From the NCBI GenBank assembly GCA_016710015.1, contig JADJLR010000002.1:496001-560000 (forward strand): a stretch of 64,000 nucleotides of DNA, written 5' to 3'. Below the pieces are notes generated by a model that made no database searches, was not told where the DNA came from, and was given only the letters and a program-made list of their open reading frames with translations. The stretch comes from Flavobacteriales bacterium (GTDB lineage: Bacteria > Bacteroidota > Bacteroidia > Flavobacteriales_F > PHOS-HE28). Below are positions 8,274 through 17,900 of the stretch, one piece after another. A program made the position numbers and the translations under genes. The stretch's first letter is position 1. Each line of letters begins with the position of its first letter.

Positions 8274-9332
8274 ATGAAAAAGCTGGTACTCTTCCCCTGT
8301 ATTTGCATTGCCTTGTTGACCCACGGCCAGATCACGACGATCCATGACATCCAGTACTCCACCACCGGCCCTTCGCCGTTGGATGGCATGACCGTGACCA
8401 CGGAAGGTGTGGTCACCGCTTCCAACGAGTGGGACAACCTCGGTGCCATCTTCATTCAACAAGAAGGCGCGGTGGAATGGGGCGGGATCCAACTCAAAGG
8501 CAGCAGCGATCTGTACACGCTCGAGGTCGGCGACCGGGTGCTGATCACTGGTGTGGTGGATGAAACCAGCGGTGGCACAACATTGAATTTCATCACGAAC
8601 GTGACCGTGCTCGATAGCAACGTGGTCATCGATCCCGTATCCGTGGATCCCGATCTCTTCTCCAACTACAGTTTCCCGGAGAATGCCAAGTACGAAGGGA
8701 TGCTGCTGACGCTTGAGCGAGCACCGAACACCGTCTTCGTTGTGGACCAGAACCCGGATGAACCCAACAACTTTGGGGATTACCGGATCGGTTCCAGCAT
8801 ATCGGACCCGGACATGGGTTGTCGCGTGTTGGCCGGGCGCCAAACATCATCCCTGTTCTCCTCGCTCTTCGTCTCGTACATCAATGACGAGGCATGGGAA
8901 ACGAACAGTGGCAGCATGTATGTGCCTGGGATCGTGGTTTCAGCAGGCGATGAATTCGTTTCGGTTTCCGGTATCCTGGTATATGGCTTCGGGGACCTAC
9001 GCTTGCTTCCCAGGAACAACGGCGACTTCGTTCCCGTGGACGATTCCGGGATCGCGGATCGAAAGGGGATCGATCTGCAATTCACGGTAGGTCCGAACCC
9101 AACGACCGGAACTGCAACTGTTCGCCTAGCTGCGCAACGTGCCAACACAATGGTTCTCCGGATCTCGGACATCCTGAGAAAGTCCGTCAGTGCAACAACC
9201 TACCTGATCGTACCTGGAGAGAACACGTTCGTGGCCCCGACACTGGGCCTGCCCCCGGGTACGTACATACTGGATGTACGAGTCGATGACGCTGGGGCCT
9301 CCGGTATCCTGATCAAGGAGAGCGGTGAATAG
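8274..9332 (+). CDS. Secreted OB-fold (YhcR-like) protein with T9SS-type tail
   Basis: A 352-aa protein. The ATG at 8274 starts a signal peptide (MKKLVLFPCICIALLTHGQ). Residues 20-100 follow the pattern of extracellular YhcR-type OB folds (TTIHDIQY, DGMTVTTEGVVTA, GAIFIQ, WGGIQL, EVGDRVLITGVV), which are often attached to secreted nucleases. No nuclease domain is present here, so a binding role is more likely. The C-terminal 90 residues (FTVGPNPTTGTATVRL, LGLPPGTYILDVR) are T9SS-sorting-like. The gene begins just after the integrase remnant and is followed by an orphan T9SS tail. Confidence 0.75.
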   Translation: MKKLVLFPCICIALLTHGQITTIHDIQYSTTGPSPLDGMTVTTEGVVTASNEWDNLGAIFIQQEGAVEWGGIQLKGSSDLYTLEVGDRVLITGVVDETSGGTTLNFITNVTVLDSNVVIDPVSVDPDLFSNYSFPENAKYEGMLLTLERAPNTVFVVDQNPDEPNNFGDYRIGSSISDPDMGCRVLAGRQTSSLFSSLFVSYINDEAWETNSGSMYVPGIVVSAGDEFVSVSGILVYGFGDLRLLPRNNGDFVPVDDSGIADRKGIDLQFTVGPNPTTGTATVRLAAQRANTMVLRISDILRKSVSATTYLIVPGENTFVAPTLGLPPGTYILDVRVDDAGASGILIKESGE

Positions 9333-9390
9333 CCAAATTCATCGCGATAGCCCCCACTCCTGCAACTCTTCGCGGCCAAACGATAGTTTG

Positions 9391-9600
9391 AGTTCTGGAT
9401 CGAACAAGTTGGAAAGACTTGTGGAAGCGGAGGTGTCGGACCGTGGCAAGCACGTGCGCGTGCTGCACGAAATGACCAGCGAAGCCGGTGCATAACAATT
9501 CAACTGGAACACCACCGACCTGGCCGCTGGCATGTACTACGTGACCTTGTTGCTCGACGGTGAGCCCATTACCACAAGCGTGCGGCGAAGATCGACCACT
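9391..9600 (+). pseudogene. Orphan T9SS sorting-domain fragment with an in-frame stop
   Basis: From 9421 one frame reads VEAEVSDRGKHVRVLHEMTS, then EAGA, a TAA stop at 9493-9495, and then QFNWNTTDLAAGMYYVTLLL. This is a recognisable T9SS C-terminal domain interrupted by a nonsense codon; a single C-to-T change from CAA would explain it. No cargo domain precedes it. It is probably the tail of a deleted secreted-protein gene. Confidence 0.75.
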
Positions 9601-9618
9601 AGGCTGAACGAACAAGAT

Positions 9619-9660
9619 GAAGCCCGGCCTCTCTAACAGTGGTCGGGCTTCCGCTTTTCT
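9619..9660 (+). terminator. Terminator between convergent genes
   Basis: The stem GAAGCCCG/CGGGCTTC is extended by GGCC-type pairs and followed by CGCTTTTCT on the plus strand. It can serve the plus-strand remnant and may also act on the facing minus-strand gene. Confidence 0.65.
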
Positions 9661-9674
9661 TTCAGGAAGAAGTT

Positions 9675-10532
9675 CTAGCGTTGCAACACCACCCGCCGCA
9701 CGATGGAACCGCGCGTGTCGGATACGCGAATGAAGTACACACCGTTCGCCAGCTCGGCGCTCGGACTCCACGTCAACTGGTGCTCGCCCGCGCTGACGTT
9801 GCCGTTCAGCAAGGTTCCCACTGGACGACCAAGAAGGTCCACCACATCCGCTCGGACCATCGATGCTGCGGTCATGGACAACGGAAGTACGGTGCGTGTA
9901 GCGAAGGGCGAAGGATAGGGCGTGCCCACCAGCGCGTCGGTCAAGAAGCGGTCTTTGATGTTTGCCACACCGTCCAGCGTTAGGTCATCCACAAGGTACC
10001 ACGAGCCTACGGCACCAGCCGGAACATCGTCCGCTATGATGAAGGAGATCATGACCGCTGCGGCCGGGTCGTTCCCCCCAATGCTGTAGTCGATCGCTAC
10101 GGTGAAGGCCGTATAGTCACTCTGTGCATTGGCGTATGTGCCCACGCCCACGCCGGTCACTAGGCCGTTCACGTCCAACACGTTGGCTCCCACTACGAGG
10201 CGGGTGCTGCCCTGTGTGGGGCTGAACTTATACCAACCGCTGATGGAAGGCACATCCTCTGTCACAGGTGCGCCACCCACTATCTGCATGGTGGGCGACA
10301 CCACTTGGCTGCTGATGATCGGGTTCTGGAGCACCTCCCCACGCGCCGCGAAAGCACCCGAGCGCGCATCAGGCGATGGAGTGATCACGTAAAAGCTCAA
10401 GGGGGCGAGGTTGTTCGCACTCCAGTTGTCCGGCACATTGCCGCTCCAGCTTTCGAAGCCGCCGTTGGGCACTTGGGCACTGAGGCTTCCGGCGAGGATA
10501 ATGGTGGCAATTGCAGCGTACGGTTTCATCAT
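9675..10532 (-). CDS. Secreted beta-jelly-roll (carbohydrate-binding-like) protein with T9SS tail
   Basis: A 285-aa protein with a signal peptide (MMKPYAAIATIILAGSLSAQ). The mature protein opens with VPNGGFESWSGNVPDNWSAN, the hallmark of Bacteroidota jelly-roll modules often annotated as carbohydrate-binding or PCMD-like. The C-terminus (GTPYPSPFATRTVLPL, VDLLGRPVGTLLNGNV, NGVYFIRVSD) is a T9SS sorting domain. Ligand binding is an inference. The next Met (10529) is an equally good start. Confidence 0.75.
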   Translation of the reverse strand: MMKPYAAIATIILAGSLSAQVPNGGFESWSGNVPDNWSANNLAPLSFYVITPSPDARSGAFAARGEVLQNPIISSQVVSPTMQIVGGAPVTEDVPSISGWYKFSPTQGSTRLVVGANVLDVNGLVTGVGVGTYANAQSDYTAFTVAIDYSIGGNDPAAAVMISFIIADDVPAGAVGSWYLVDDLTLDGVANIKDRFLTDALVGTPYPSPFATRTVLPLSMTAASMVRADVVDLLGRPVGTLLNGNVSAGEHQLTWSPSAELANGVYFIRVSDTRGSIVRRVVLQR

Positions 10533-10752
10533 GGATCATTGGTTGTTGATGGACCTGTTGAACGCAATCCACGCTGATCGGTTTCAGTCGGCGAGTCGAC
10601 GCTCCTCTTGAAGACACATCCTCGCCCCACAATTGCTGGGTAGGTCCTGCGGTCCGTGCTGTGCGCTATTCCATGATCTTCATTCACTTTTACTTACCCG
10701 CAGTGCCTTCTCTGTGGGTTGAGATGCATTTATTGACCCGGTTTGCACAATG

Positions 10753-10800
10753 CAGTACACGCCATTCGGTAACAGGTTCGATCGAACGAAGGAAATTGGA
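10753..10800. repeat. 48-bp dispersed repeat, copy B
   Basis: Matches 8056-8103 at 46 of 48 bases in the same orientation, including the palindrome GTTCGATCGAAC. Confidence 0.85.
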
Positions 10801-10845
10801 ATGCAGACCTGCATCCCGATATACCCCGAACGAAGAGTTGCCTTT

Positions 10846-11035
10846 AGGGTACCTCGAAGTACCTCGAACGGATGGCACAAGTGCTTATCGTCCTGGGCAG
10901 ACAAGGCGCGACGAAAGGAAGTTACCCATAGGTAACTGACTGAGGAGTAACGCCGGATGACCAAACGAGAAGTGCTTGCCCGAAGGGTCGGCCCATAGGC
11001 CGATGCCGCCGGAGTGAGGTACTTCGAGGTACCCT
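10846..11035. repeat. 190-bp inverted-repeat element with nested hairpins
   Basis: A perfect 20-base arm AGGGTACCTCGAAGTACCTC (10846-10865) faces its complement at 11016-11035. Inside are two stem-loops sharing a CCCATAGG core: GTTACCCATAGGTAAC at 10921-10936 and TCGGCCCATAGGCCGA at 10988-11003. It is MITE-like or REP-cluster-like; no transposase is encoded. Confidence 0.75.
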
Positions 11036-11438
11036 TTAGCTACACACCGATGGGCATAACAGAGCCGCACGTACCTAGGCACATTGCCATCACCGTGGAA
11101 TTCGATCCTTTCACCGAAAACAGGATGAACACGGCACTCACCCAAGGCGGCAAGCAAATGGAGAACATCCATATCCACGTCACCGATAATTCCACCGCGT
11201 TACCTCGGTTCATTGACCAATGACCGCGGATCCGTGGTCGATCGGATCGATCTGGAGCATTACGCTGAGTAACTGCGCGAGGCCGCCTACACCGCTCTCG
11301 CGGCGATGGTTCACAGCAAGCAACCCAATTCCATGTTCTACCGTCCAATCATCCGAAGCGTTCATCTCCACTTTCATAGTGAGCGAAATTGCTTCCTTCG
11401 CTGAACCCTACTCAGGATCCAACCCAACAATTCCACCC

Positions 11439-12872
11439 ATGCGCTTCCCGCTACTTATTATCACTGCACTTGGCTCTCTTGCTACTGAGGCCCAGACCAC
11501 ATGCATCGATCAAACGTTCTTGGCCGACGTGCCTTCCGTACAAGTGCTGAAGGTGGTGGAGCTGCCGGATGGAAAGGTCCTCATGGGCGGCACCTTCACC
11601 AATTATGCAGGTTCCAGCTACGATCATTTGGTAAGGCTGAATGCCGATGGTTCCTTGGACTACACGTTCAATAGTGGGCATGAAGGGCCACAAAACTCCG
11701 TCTACGACATTGACGTGATGCCGGACGGGCGCATTCTGATCTGCGGGAATTTTCTGCAATACAATGGTGTGAACAGCTACTTCGTGGCACGGCTGCATGC
11801 GGACGGCACGTTGGACCCTACGTTCAACATACCACCAAACTCCATCAACGGTGCAGTGAATGCAGTGGCTTGGCATGAAGAGAACAAGGTGGTGGCCGCT
11901 GGTGATTTCTTTGAATGCTATGGCCACAGCAAACCGCATATCGTCCGCTTCAATTCCTCCGGAACGGTAGACACCACCTTCCAAATAGGAACAGGATTCA
12001 CCACCAATGTGTATGACCTTGAGGTGCTCCCGAACATGCAGATACTCGTGGCCGGCGCCTTCTTTCAATACAATGGCAACTCCTGCGGAAGGCTCGCCTT
12101 GCTGAACACTGATGGAACATATGACCCCAGCATGAGCAACTCGCCCGGGTTCAACGGGATCGCCCGCCACATTGAAGTGCAGACGGATGGAAAGATCCTG
12201 GTGGGCGGTAGCTTCGATCAACACAATGGTCAGGATAGTTGGGGCCTTGCGCGGCTCGATCCCGATGGCTCTGCCGATCCTGCCTTCACTTCGCCGTTCT
12301 ACCCCTATGCTCCCATTTTCGCCATCGCTGTGCAGGCGGACGGCAAGATCGTAGTAGGTGGCGAATGGACCGAGAACATGTATGCTGTTGGTGTTGGACC
12401 CGGCACACCTCGGCTTACACGCCTGTTGCCCGATGGCACACGCGATGCTACGTTCGCTATCGGCGCAGGCCCCGGTGATCTAGGCACCGAAACGTTCTAC
12501 ATCCGTGACGTGGCTGTGCTCTCGACCGGCAAGATCCTCGTTGCGGGCCGTTTCACCAAGTTCGATTCCGAGATCCAATACCAACAGATCATTCGGTTGA
12601 ATGAGAACCTGAACGTTGGTGTAACGGACATTGCCCCCGCTGCGGATATTGATGCGATCATGGACCGCAACAATGATCGGATCCGTTTGACCACCCCCGA
12701 GCAACTGCGCGGAACATTCCAATTGGTGAACGCCGCTGGGCAAGTGGTTTCGGAAGGTGCAGTGTCCAACAGAACGACCTACATCAGCACGGCTTCCGTT
12801 TCGCAAGGAGTCCATGTGCTTCGCGTACAGACCAGTGATGGTGCTCTGCATTCGGTAAAACTGGTGCTGTAG
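11439..12872 (+). CDS. Secreted delta-60-repeat beta-propeller with T9SS-like tail
   Basis: A 477-aa protein. The start at 11439 gives a signal peptide (MRFPLLIITALGSLATEAQ). About seven repeats of the delta-60 type follow, for example LPDGKVLMGGTFTNYAG then LVRLNADGSLDYTFN, and VQTDGKILVGGSF then LARLDPDGSADPAF. Seven units would close one seven-bladed propeller. The C-terminal 70 residues (FQLVNAAGQVVSE, STASVSQGVHVLRVQ) resemble a T9SS sorting domain but lack the usual PNP opening, so the export route is a little less certain. The function is unknown; surface display is inferred. Confidence 0.8.
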   Translation: MRFPLLIITALGSLATEAQTTCIDQTFLADVPSVQVLKVVELPDGKVLMGGTFTNYAGSSYDHLVRLNADGSLDYTFNSGHEGPQNSVYDIDVMPDGRILICGNFLQYNGVNSYFVARLHADGTLDPTFNIPPNSINGAVNAVAWHEENKVVAAGDFFECYGHSKPHIVRFNSSGTVDTTFQIGTGFTTNVYDLEVLPNMQILVAGAFFQYNGNSCGRLALLNTDGTYDPSMSNSPGFNGIARHIEVQTDGKILVGGSFDQHNGQDSWGLARLDPDGSADPAFTSPFYPYAPIFAIAVQADGKIVVGGEWTENMYAVGVGPGTPRLTRLLPDGTRDATFAIGAGPGDLGTETFYIRDVAVLSTGKILVAGRFTKFDSEIQYQQIIRLNENLNVGVTDIAPAADIDAIMDRNNDRIRLTTPEQLRGTFQLVNAAGQVVSEGAVSNRTTYISTASVSQGVHVLRVQTSDGALHSVKLVL

Positions 12873-12963
12873 GTTTCGGATCCTTCCGCTCCCGCATGCC
12901 CTCCCTCGACCTGCGCATTGCTGGGCACTAAGCACGTTGCCAGCACCGGGGAAGCTACGGTCC

Positions 12964-12986
12964 GCGCATAGCCTGTGGCTACGCGC
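12964..12986. repeat. REP-like palindrome (GTAGCC-TGTGGCTAC family)
   Basis: GCGCATAGCC-TGT-GGCTACGCGC can fold into a hairpin. A close relative lies at 24146-24164 (GCGTAGCCTCTGGCTACGC). It sits between the delta-60 gene and the ThuA gene. Confidence 0.55.
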
Positions 12987-13029
12987 AACGAGGTCATTTC
13001 TACCGATACCCCACGCATTACCTTGCAGC

Positions 13030-14061
13030 ATGCGCATCCTTCTCCTGCTCCTCTTCATACATTCCATCGGGATCACTTCCGCCCAACGCATCCTGCATTT
13101 CACCAAGACCTCCGGCTACGACCACAACACCCGGACCGTCTCCTTTTCGATGTTCCAAAGCATCGCCATTGAACTCGGCGCGACCGTGGACGACGATGCT
13201 ACAGGTGCAACGTTCACCTCCGCGAACGAGTTGTTCCAGTACGATGTCGTGGTCTTCTCCAATACCTCCGGTGCCGATCTGCTCGACCCACAACAACGCG
13301 CAAACTTCGAAGCCTACATCGCCAACGGCGGCAACGTCCTCGGTATCCATGCCGCCAGTGACACCTACCGGCACAGCACCGCCAACGGCAACAACACCGG
13401 CACGTGGGACTACTACGCCGAACTGATCGGGGCCAGTGTACAGGAAAGCCCGAACCACGTGAACGGCACACCCGAGTACGCCATGCAACACATCGGCCTT
13501 CACGCTTCCACGGCCAACCTGCCGGACCCGTGGGTGAAGAATGAGGAATACTACTACTGGGAAGGTGGCTACTACGGACCCGACAATTCCGTGGTGCTGC
13601 AAGTGGAAGCGACCGTGGGACCGAACGGACAGGTGAACAGCTACGATGCTGCGCGACCCATGAGCTGGTACCGCGAACTTCCCAATGGCAGCAAGGTGTT
13701 CTACACCGCGCTGGGACATGCGGGGAGCAATTTCACGGATGATGTCAACTTCCGCACACACATCACCGATGCATTGGAATGGATGCTGGATGGCACCGTA
13801 GGGATCGCCCTACCACGCGCAAGTGAAAACATCCTCGTCTACCCCAACCCAACGACAAATGTCCTTGCTGTTCATGTTGATGAACACACCGTTGGTCGGC
13901 TCCTGCAATTGATCGATGCTTCGGGGCAGGTGGTGGTTGCGGAGCGTTTGCGAGGACGGATGCAGCAGGTGGATGTTTCTGCGGTCGCACCGGGGAGTTA
14001 CGTGATCCGAATTGGATCCGCTTCGCAAGGTCGCGTGATCTTGGTCGGTGCCCCGAAGTGA
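13030..14061 (+). CDS. Secreted ThuA-domain protein with T9SS tail
   Basis: A 343-aa protein. The ATG at 13030 gives a signal peptide (MRILLLLLFIHSIGITSAQ). The ThuA-like type-1 glutamine-amidotransferase fold shows as ILHFTKTSGYDH, YDVVVFSNTSG, NGGNVLGIHAASDT, PMSWYRELPNGSKVFYTALG and FRTHITDALEWML. ThuA domains occur in sugar-related proteins, but the reaction is unsettled and no catalytic Cys is evident, so activity is uncertain. The C-terminus (ILVYPNPTTNVLAV, LIDASGQVVV, VAPGSYVIRIG) is a T9SS sorting domain. A hairpin follows the stop codon. Confidence 0.85.
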   Translation: MRILLLLLFIHSIGITSAQRILHFTKTSGYDHNTRTVSFSMFQSIAIELGATVDDDATGATFTSANELFQYDVVVFSNTSGADLLDPQQRANFEAYIANGGNVLGIHAASDTYRHSTANGNNTGTWDYYAELIGASVQESPNHVNGTPEYAMQHIGLHASTANLPDPWVKNEEYYYWEGGYYGPDNSVVLQVEATVGPNGQVNSYDAARPMSWYRELPNGSKVFYTALGHAGSNFTDDVNFRTHITDALEWMLDGTVGIALPRASENILVYPNPTTNVLAVHVDEHTVGRLLQLIDASGQVVVAERLRGRMQQVDVSAVAPGSYVIRIGSASQGRVILVGAPK

Positions 14062-14468
14062 GCCTAGCCTGTGGTCAGGCTCAACAAGATCCGCAGTTCG
14101 GTAGCATGAGGCTACTCTGCGCCTGTGCCGTTGAGCGTGACCTCAGGATAGTGATGGAGGCGTCCACATTCAACGCGATCGACACCGACTTCAGCCGCAT
14201 CACATCTGAGCGCACAATTCAAAAAGCTCTCGGGGATGTCGCCTTCGGCCTTCCAGCGAGCGTATGGTCAGTGATCGGAATAGAATAGATGCACTGATGC
14301 AAACCTTTCCCTTCAGGATGTAATTCCGAAAGAGAGGCTCCGGTCGTACCTTCCATACAAGCCTGACCATCATCATTTGATCATCTCAGTGACCTTTGGC
14401 ATGCAAGAATGGGCACGTTCCGACGTTGATGTCAATGCCAATGCTCCTACCTTGTTGATCCATACCAA
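14062..14468. other. 407-bp gene-free stretch with REP-like hairpins
   Basis: A hairpin GAGCCT...AGGCTC spans the stop of the preceding gene (14060-14082), followed by GTAGCATGAGGCTAC at 14101-14115 next to the motif AAGATCCGCAGTTCGGTA. Related motifs lie at 24171 and 28302. Nothing else is recognisable. Confidence 0.5.
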
Positions 14469-14882
14469 ATGATCCGCACCGGCATTTCCATCCTCCTCAG
14501 CCTCCAACTCCTGCTGGCGGGTGTGCCATGGAGCGTGCGCACACATTGGTGTGGCGGGCAGGTGGCCGAACGGACCCTCTTCGGTGGAGCGCCCGGATGC
14601 GGAATGGAAGAAGGTGAGTTGAGCTGCGCGAACGAATTGCCAGCGATCACAGCCATTCCGTGTTGCGAGAACGATGTGTTGCAGTTGGATGCCGTGCCTT
14701 CCTTCGTGAAAGTGGCGCAGGAGTTCGTGAATGTTCCCGAGGTACCCGTCCACGATCTGAGCGGATCTGCGGGTTTGCTTTCCTGCGAGGCCGATGATGC
14801 CTTCACGCACCCACTGCATCCGCCTGATATTGTGCCCACAGGCCGGGACATCCTGGTCCGCGCCCAGCACTTCCTGATCTAG
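14469..14882 (+). CDS. HYC_CC_PP family protein
   Basis: A 137-aa protein with an N-terminal signal or anchor (ISILLSLQLLLAGVP). The order of signature residues matches the small Bacteroidota HYC_CC_PP family: H26-W27-C28, a CC pair at 65-66 and PP at 118-119. Members sit beside metal efflux systems, as here, 94 bp before cusA. The cysteines suggest metal or redox binding in the periplasm, which is inference. It is the first gene of the copper/silver efflux operon. Confidence 0.75.
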   Translation: MIRTGISILLSLQLLLAGVPWSVRTHWCGGQVAERTLFGGAPGCGMEEGELSCANELPAITAIPCCENDVLQLDAVPSFVKVAQEFVNVPEVPVHDLSGSAGLLSCEADDAFTHPLHPPDIVPTGRDILVRAQHFLI

Positions 14883-14976
14883 AACTTCTCGTGTTCCGGT
14901 GTCCGATCATGTATCGGCCGCCTTCGCCTGCTCACCAGCGTGATGCGGTTTTCGATCCACGAGAATTTCCAGATCC

Positions 14977-17900
14977 ATGCTCAATAAGCTTATCCATTAC
15001 TTCCTCGCGAACAAGCTCGTGACGGCCCTGCTGCTGCTGCTGCTCGTGGGCTGGGGACTGGTCACCGCGCCATTCGGTTGGGAGATCGGGGCCTTGCCCA
15101 GCGACCCGGTGGCCGTGGACGCCATACCCGACATCGGCGAGAATCAGCAGATCGTCTTCACGAACTGGCAAGGGCGCTCGCCGCAGGACATCGAGGACCA
15201 GGTGACCTATCCGCTCACCACAAGCTTGCTGGGGATCCCCGGCGTGAAGTCGATCCGCAGTTCGTCCGTCTTCGGCTTCTCCAGCATCTACGTGCTCTTC
15301 AACGAGGATGTGGAGTTCTACTGGTCGCGTTCGCGCATCCTCGAGAAGTTGAACGCACTGCCCACGAACCTGCTGCCAGATGGGGTGCAACCTGCACTTG
15401 GTCCCGATGCAACAGCTCTTGGTCAGGTGTATTGGTACACGCTCGAAGGCCGCGACCCGGAAGGGAATGTGACCGGCGGATGGGACCTGCATGAAACGCG
15501 CAGTGCGCAGGACTTTTTGGTGAAGTACGCATTGAACGGTGTTGAAGGCGTGAGCGAGGTGGCCTCGATCGGCGGCATGGTGCAGGAGTACCAGGTTGAC
15601 GTGGATCCCGAAGCGCTCAAGGCCTTCAACATCCCGCTGCACATGGTGATGATGGCCGTGAAGAACAGCAACCGCGATGCGGGCGCGAAGACGATCGAGG
15701 TGAACCAGGTGGAGTACCTGATCCGCGGGCTCGGTTACATCCGTTCGATCAGCGATCTGGAACAAGCAGTGGTCACCGTGCGCGACGATGTGCCACTGCG
15801 CATCAAGGATGTGGCGCGTGTTTCGTTAGGGCCGGCAACAAGGCGTGGGCTGCTGGACAAAGGCGGGGCCGAAGTGGCAGGCGGCGTGGTGATCGCGCGC
15901 TACGGCGCCAACCCCATGGCAACGATCCATGCGGTGAAGGAGAAGATCGCGGAGATCGCACCGGGTCTGCCTTCCAAGGTGCTGGCCGATGGCACCAAGA
16001 GCCAACTCACCATTGTGCCCTTCTACGACCGCACGCAGTTGATCCACGAAACACTGGGCACGCTGGAAGAGGCGCTGTCCTTGGAGATCCTGGTGACGAT
16101 CCTCGTGATCCTGATCATGGTAATGGAGCTGCGCAGTTCGCTGATCATCGCCTCGCTGTTGCCGATCGCCGTGCTGATGGTCTTCATCGCCATGCGCTAC
16201 TTCCATGTGGATGCGAACATCGTGGCGCTCTCCGGCATCGCCATCGCCATCGGCACCATGGTGGATCTAGGGATCATCCTTTCGGAGAACGTGATCCGGC
16301 ACATGGACGAGGACCAAGGCCGGAGCAAACTGTTCGATGTGGTCTACAACGCTTCTGCGGAAGTGGGTTCCGCCATTCTCACTGCCGTCAGTACCACCAT
16401 CATCAGCTTCATACCGGTCTTTACCATGGAGGCCGCCGAGGGCAAGTTGTTCCGCCCCCTCGCCTTCACTAAATCCTTCGCCCTGCTGGCGGCCGTACTG
16501 GTGGCCTTGTTCATCCTGCCGACCTTCATCCAGCTGATCTTCGGTGTGGATGGGCGCAAGCGATGGACACGCATCATCATGCGTTCGCTCATGGTGGTCG
16601 GTGGTATCGCTGCGTTCGTGTTCGGCAACCTCTGGGCGGGCGTTTCCCTGCTCACCTTGTTGGCTGCGCACGTGCTGGTGGATCGCAGCAAGAGCGATAG
16701 TGCGGTGGTGAAGGCCTTGCCTTTCGCCGTGATCGTGATCTCCGTGGCCTGGCTGCTTTCCGAGCTCTGGCGGCCCTTGGGCGTGGACCGCTCCTTGTTC
16801 GTGAATTTCCTTTTCGTGGGCGCATGGATCGGGCTCATTCTCGGCCTCTTCCAAGCGATCCAGCATTACTACGAACGCATCCTGCGCTGGTGCCTGGACC
16901 ACAAGCTGGCCTTCCTCTCTATACCGATCGCGATCGTGCTGTTCGGCGTGATGATCTGGATAGGATTCGACCGCGTCTTCTCACCACTTTCGAATGGAGC
17001 GAACGCTGTGGGTTGGAACATCGAGTCCAGCAGACCATGGAGCAAGATGGTCCATGCATTCCCCGGTGTGGGCAAGGAATTCATGCCCGCCTTGGACGAA
17101 GGCAGTTTCCTGCTGATGCCCACCAGCATGCCGCACGCGGGGGTGGAGCAGAACCACCGTGTGGTGCAGCAATTGGACATGCGTGTTTCGGCGATCCCGG
17201 AAGTGGCGATGGTGGTGGGCAAGATGGGCCGTGCGGAGACCGCGCTCGATCCCGCGCCGATCAGCATGTACGAGAACATCATCAACTACCGGCCGGAATT
17301 CGAAGTGAACGAGAAGGGCCATCGCCAAGCCTTCAAGGTGGATCGGAACGAGCGTTTCATCCTCACCACCGGCGATACGCTCACGCAGGAAGAAGCGCTC
17401 ACACCCACATTCGATCGCAACACCTTGATCCCTGCTGATCGCGGCCGCTACTTCCGCAATTGGCGTGCTCACATCAACACTACTTCCGACATCTGGGAGG
17501 AAGTGGTACAGGCCACCGATCTGCCGGGTGTCACCTCTGCGCCCAAGTTGCAGCCCATCGAAACGCGTTTGGTCATGCTGCAGACCGGCATGCGCGCACC
17601 CATGGGCATCAAGGTCTTCGGACCCGACCTGCCGACGATCGAGGAATTCGGACGCGAACTCGAGGCGATCCTGAAGGAAGTGCCCTCGGTGAAGGCCGAA
17701 GCCGTGTTCGCGGATCGCATCGTGGGCAAGCCCTACCTGCATTTGCGCATCGATCGGGAAGCCATCGGCCGCTACGGCCTGACCGTCGAGGACATGCAGC
17801 GCACCATCGAGACCGCGATCGGGGGCATGGTGAACACCACCACGGTGGAAGGTCGAGAGCGCTATCCGGTGCGGGTTCGCTACCCACGCGAGTTGCGTGA

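Larger units (their letters stand above)
10533..11438. other. 906-bp repeat island without a convincing gene
   Basis: No frame here has the codon pattern or motifs of its neighbours. It holds the 48-bp repeat copy B, a 20-base perfect inverted repeat with internal hairpins, and near 11080-11220 a short stretch reading HIAITVEFDPFTENRMNTAL that might be a decayed coding remnant of unknown origin. Confidence 0.6.

Noticed and set aside
8050..8277. Functional small integrase or excisionase gene
   Set aside because: Only the segment around the second catalytic His survives, the Arg of HxxR is changed and the Tyr region is missing.
11014..11223. 69-codon plus-strand frame in the repeat island
   Set aside because: Its first third lies in the inverted-repeat arm and the rest matches no family I know; at most a decayed remnant.
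14058..14288. 76-codon frame after the ThuA gene
   Set aside because: It starts inside the preceding gene's end, runs through a hairpin, and shows no motif or start signal.
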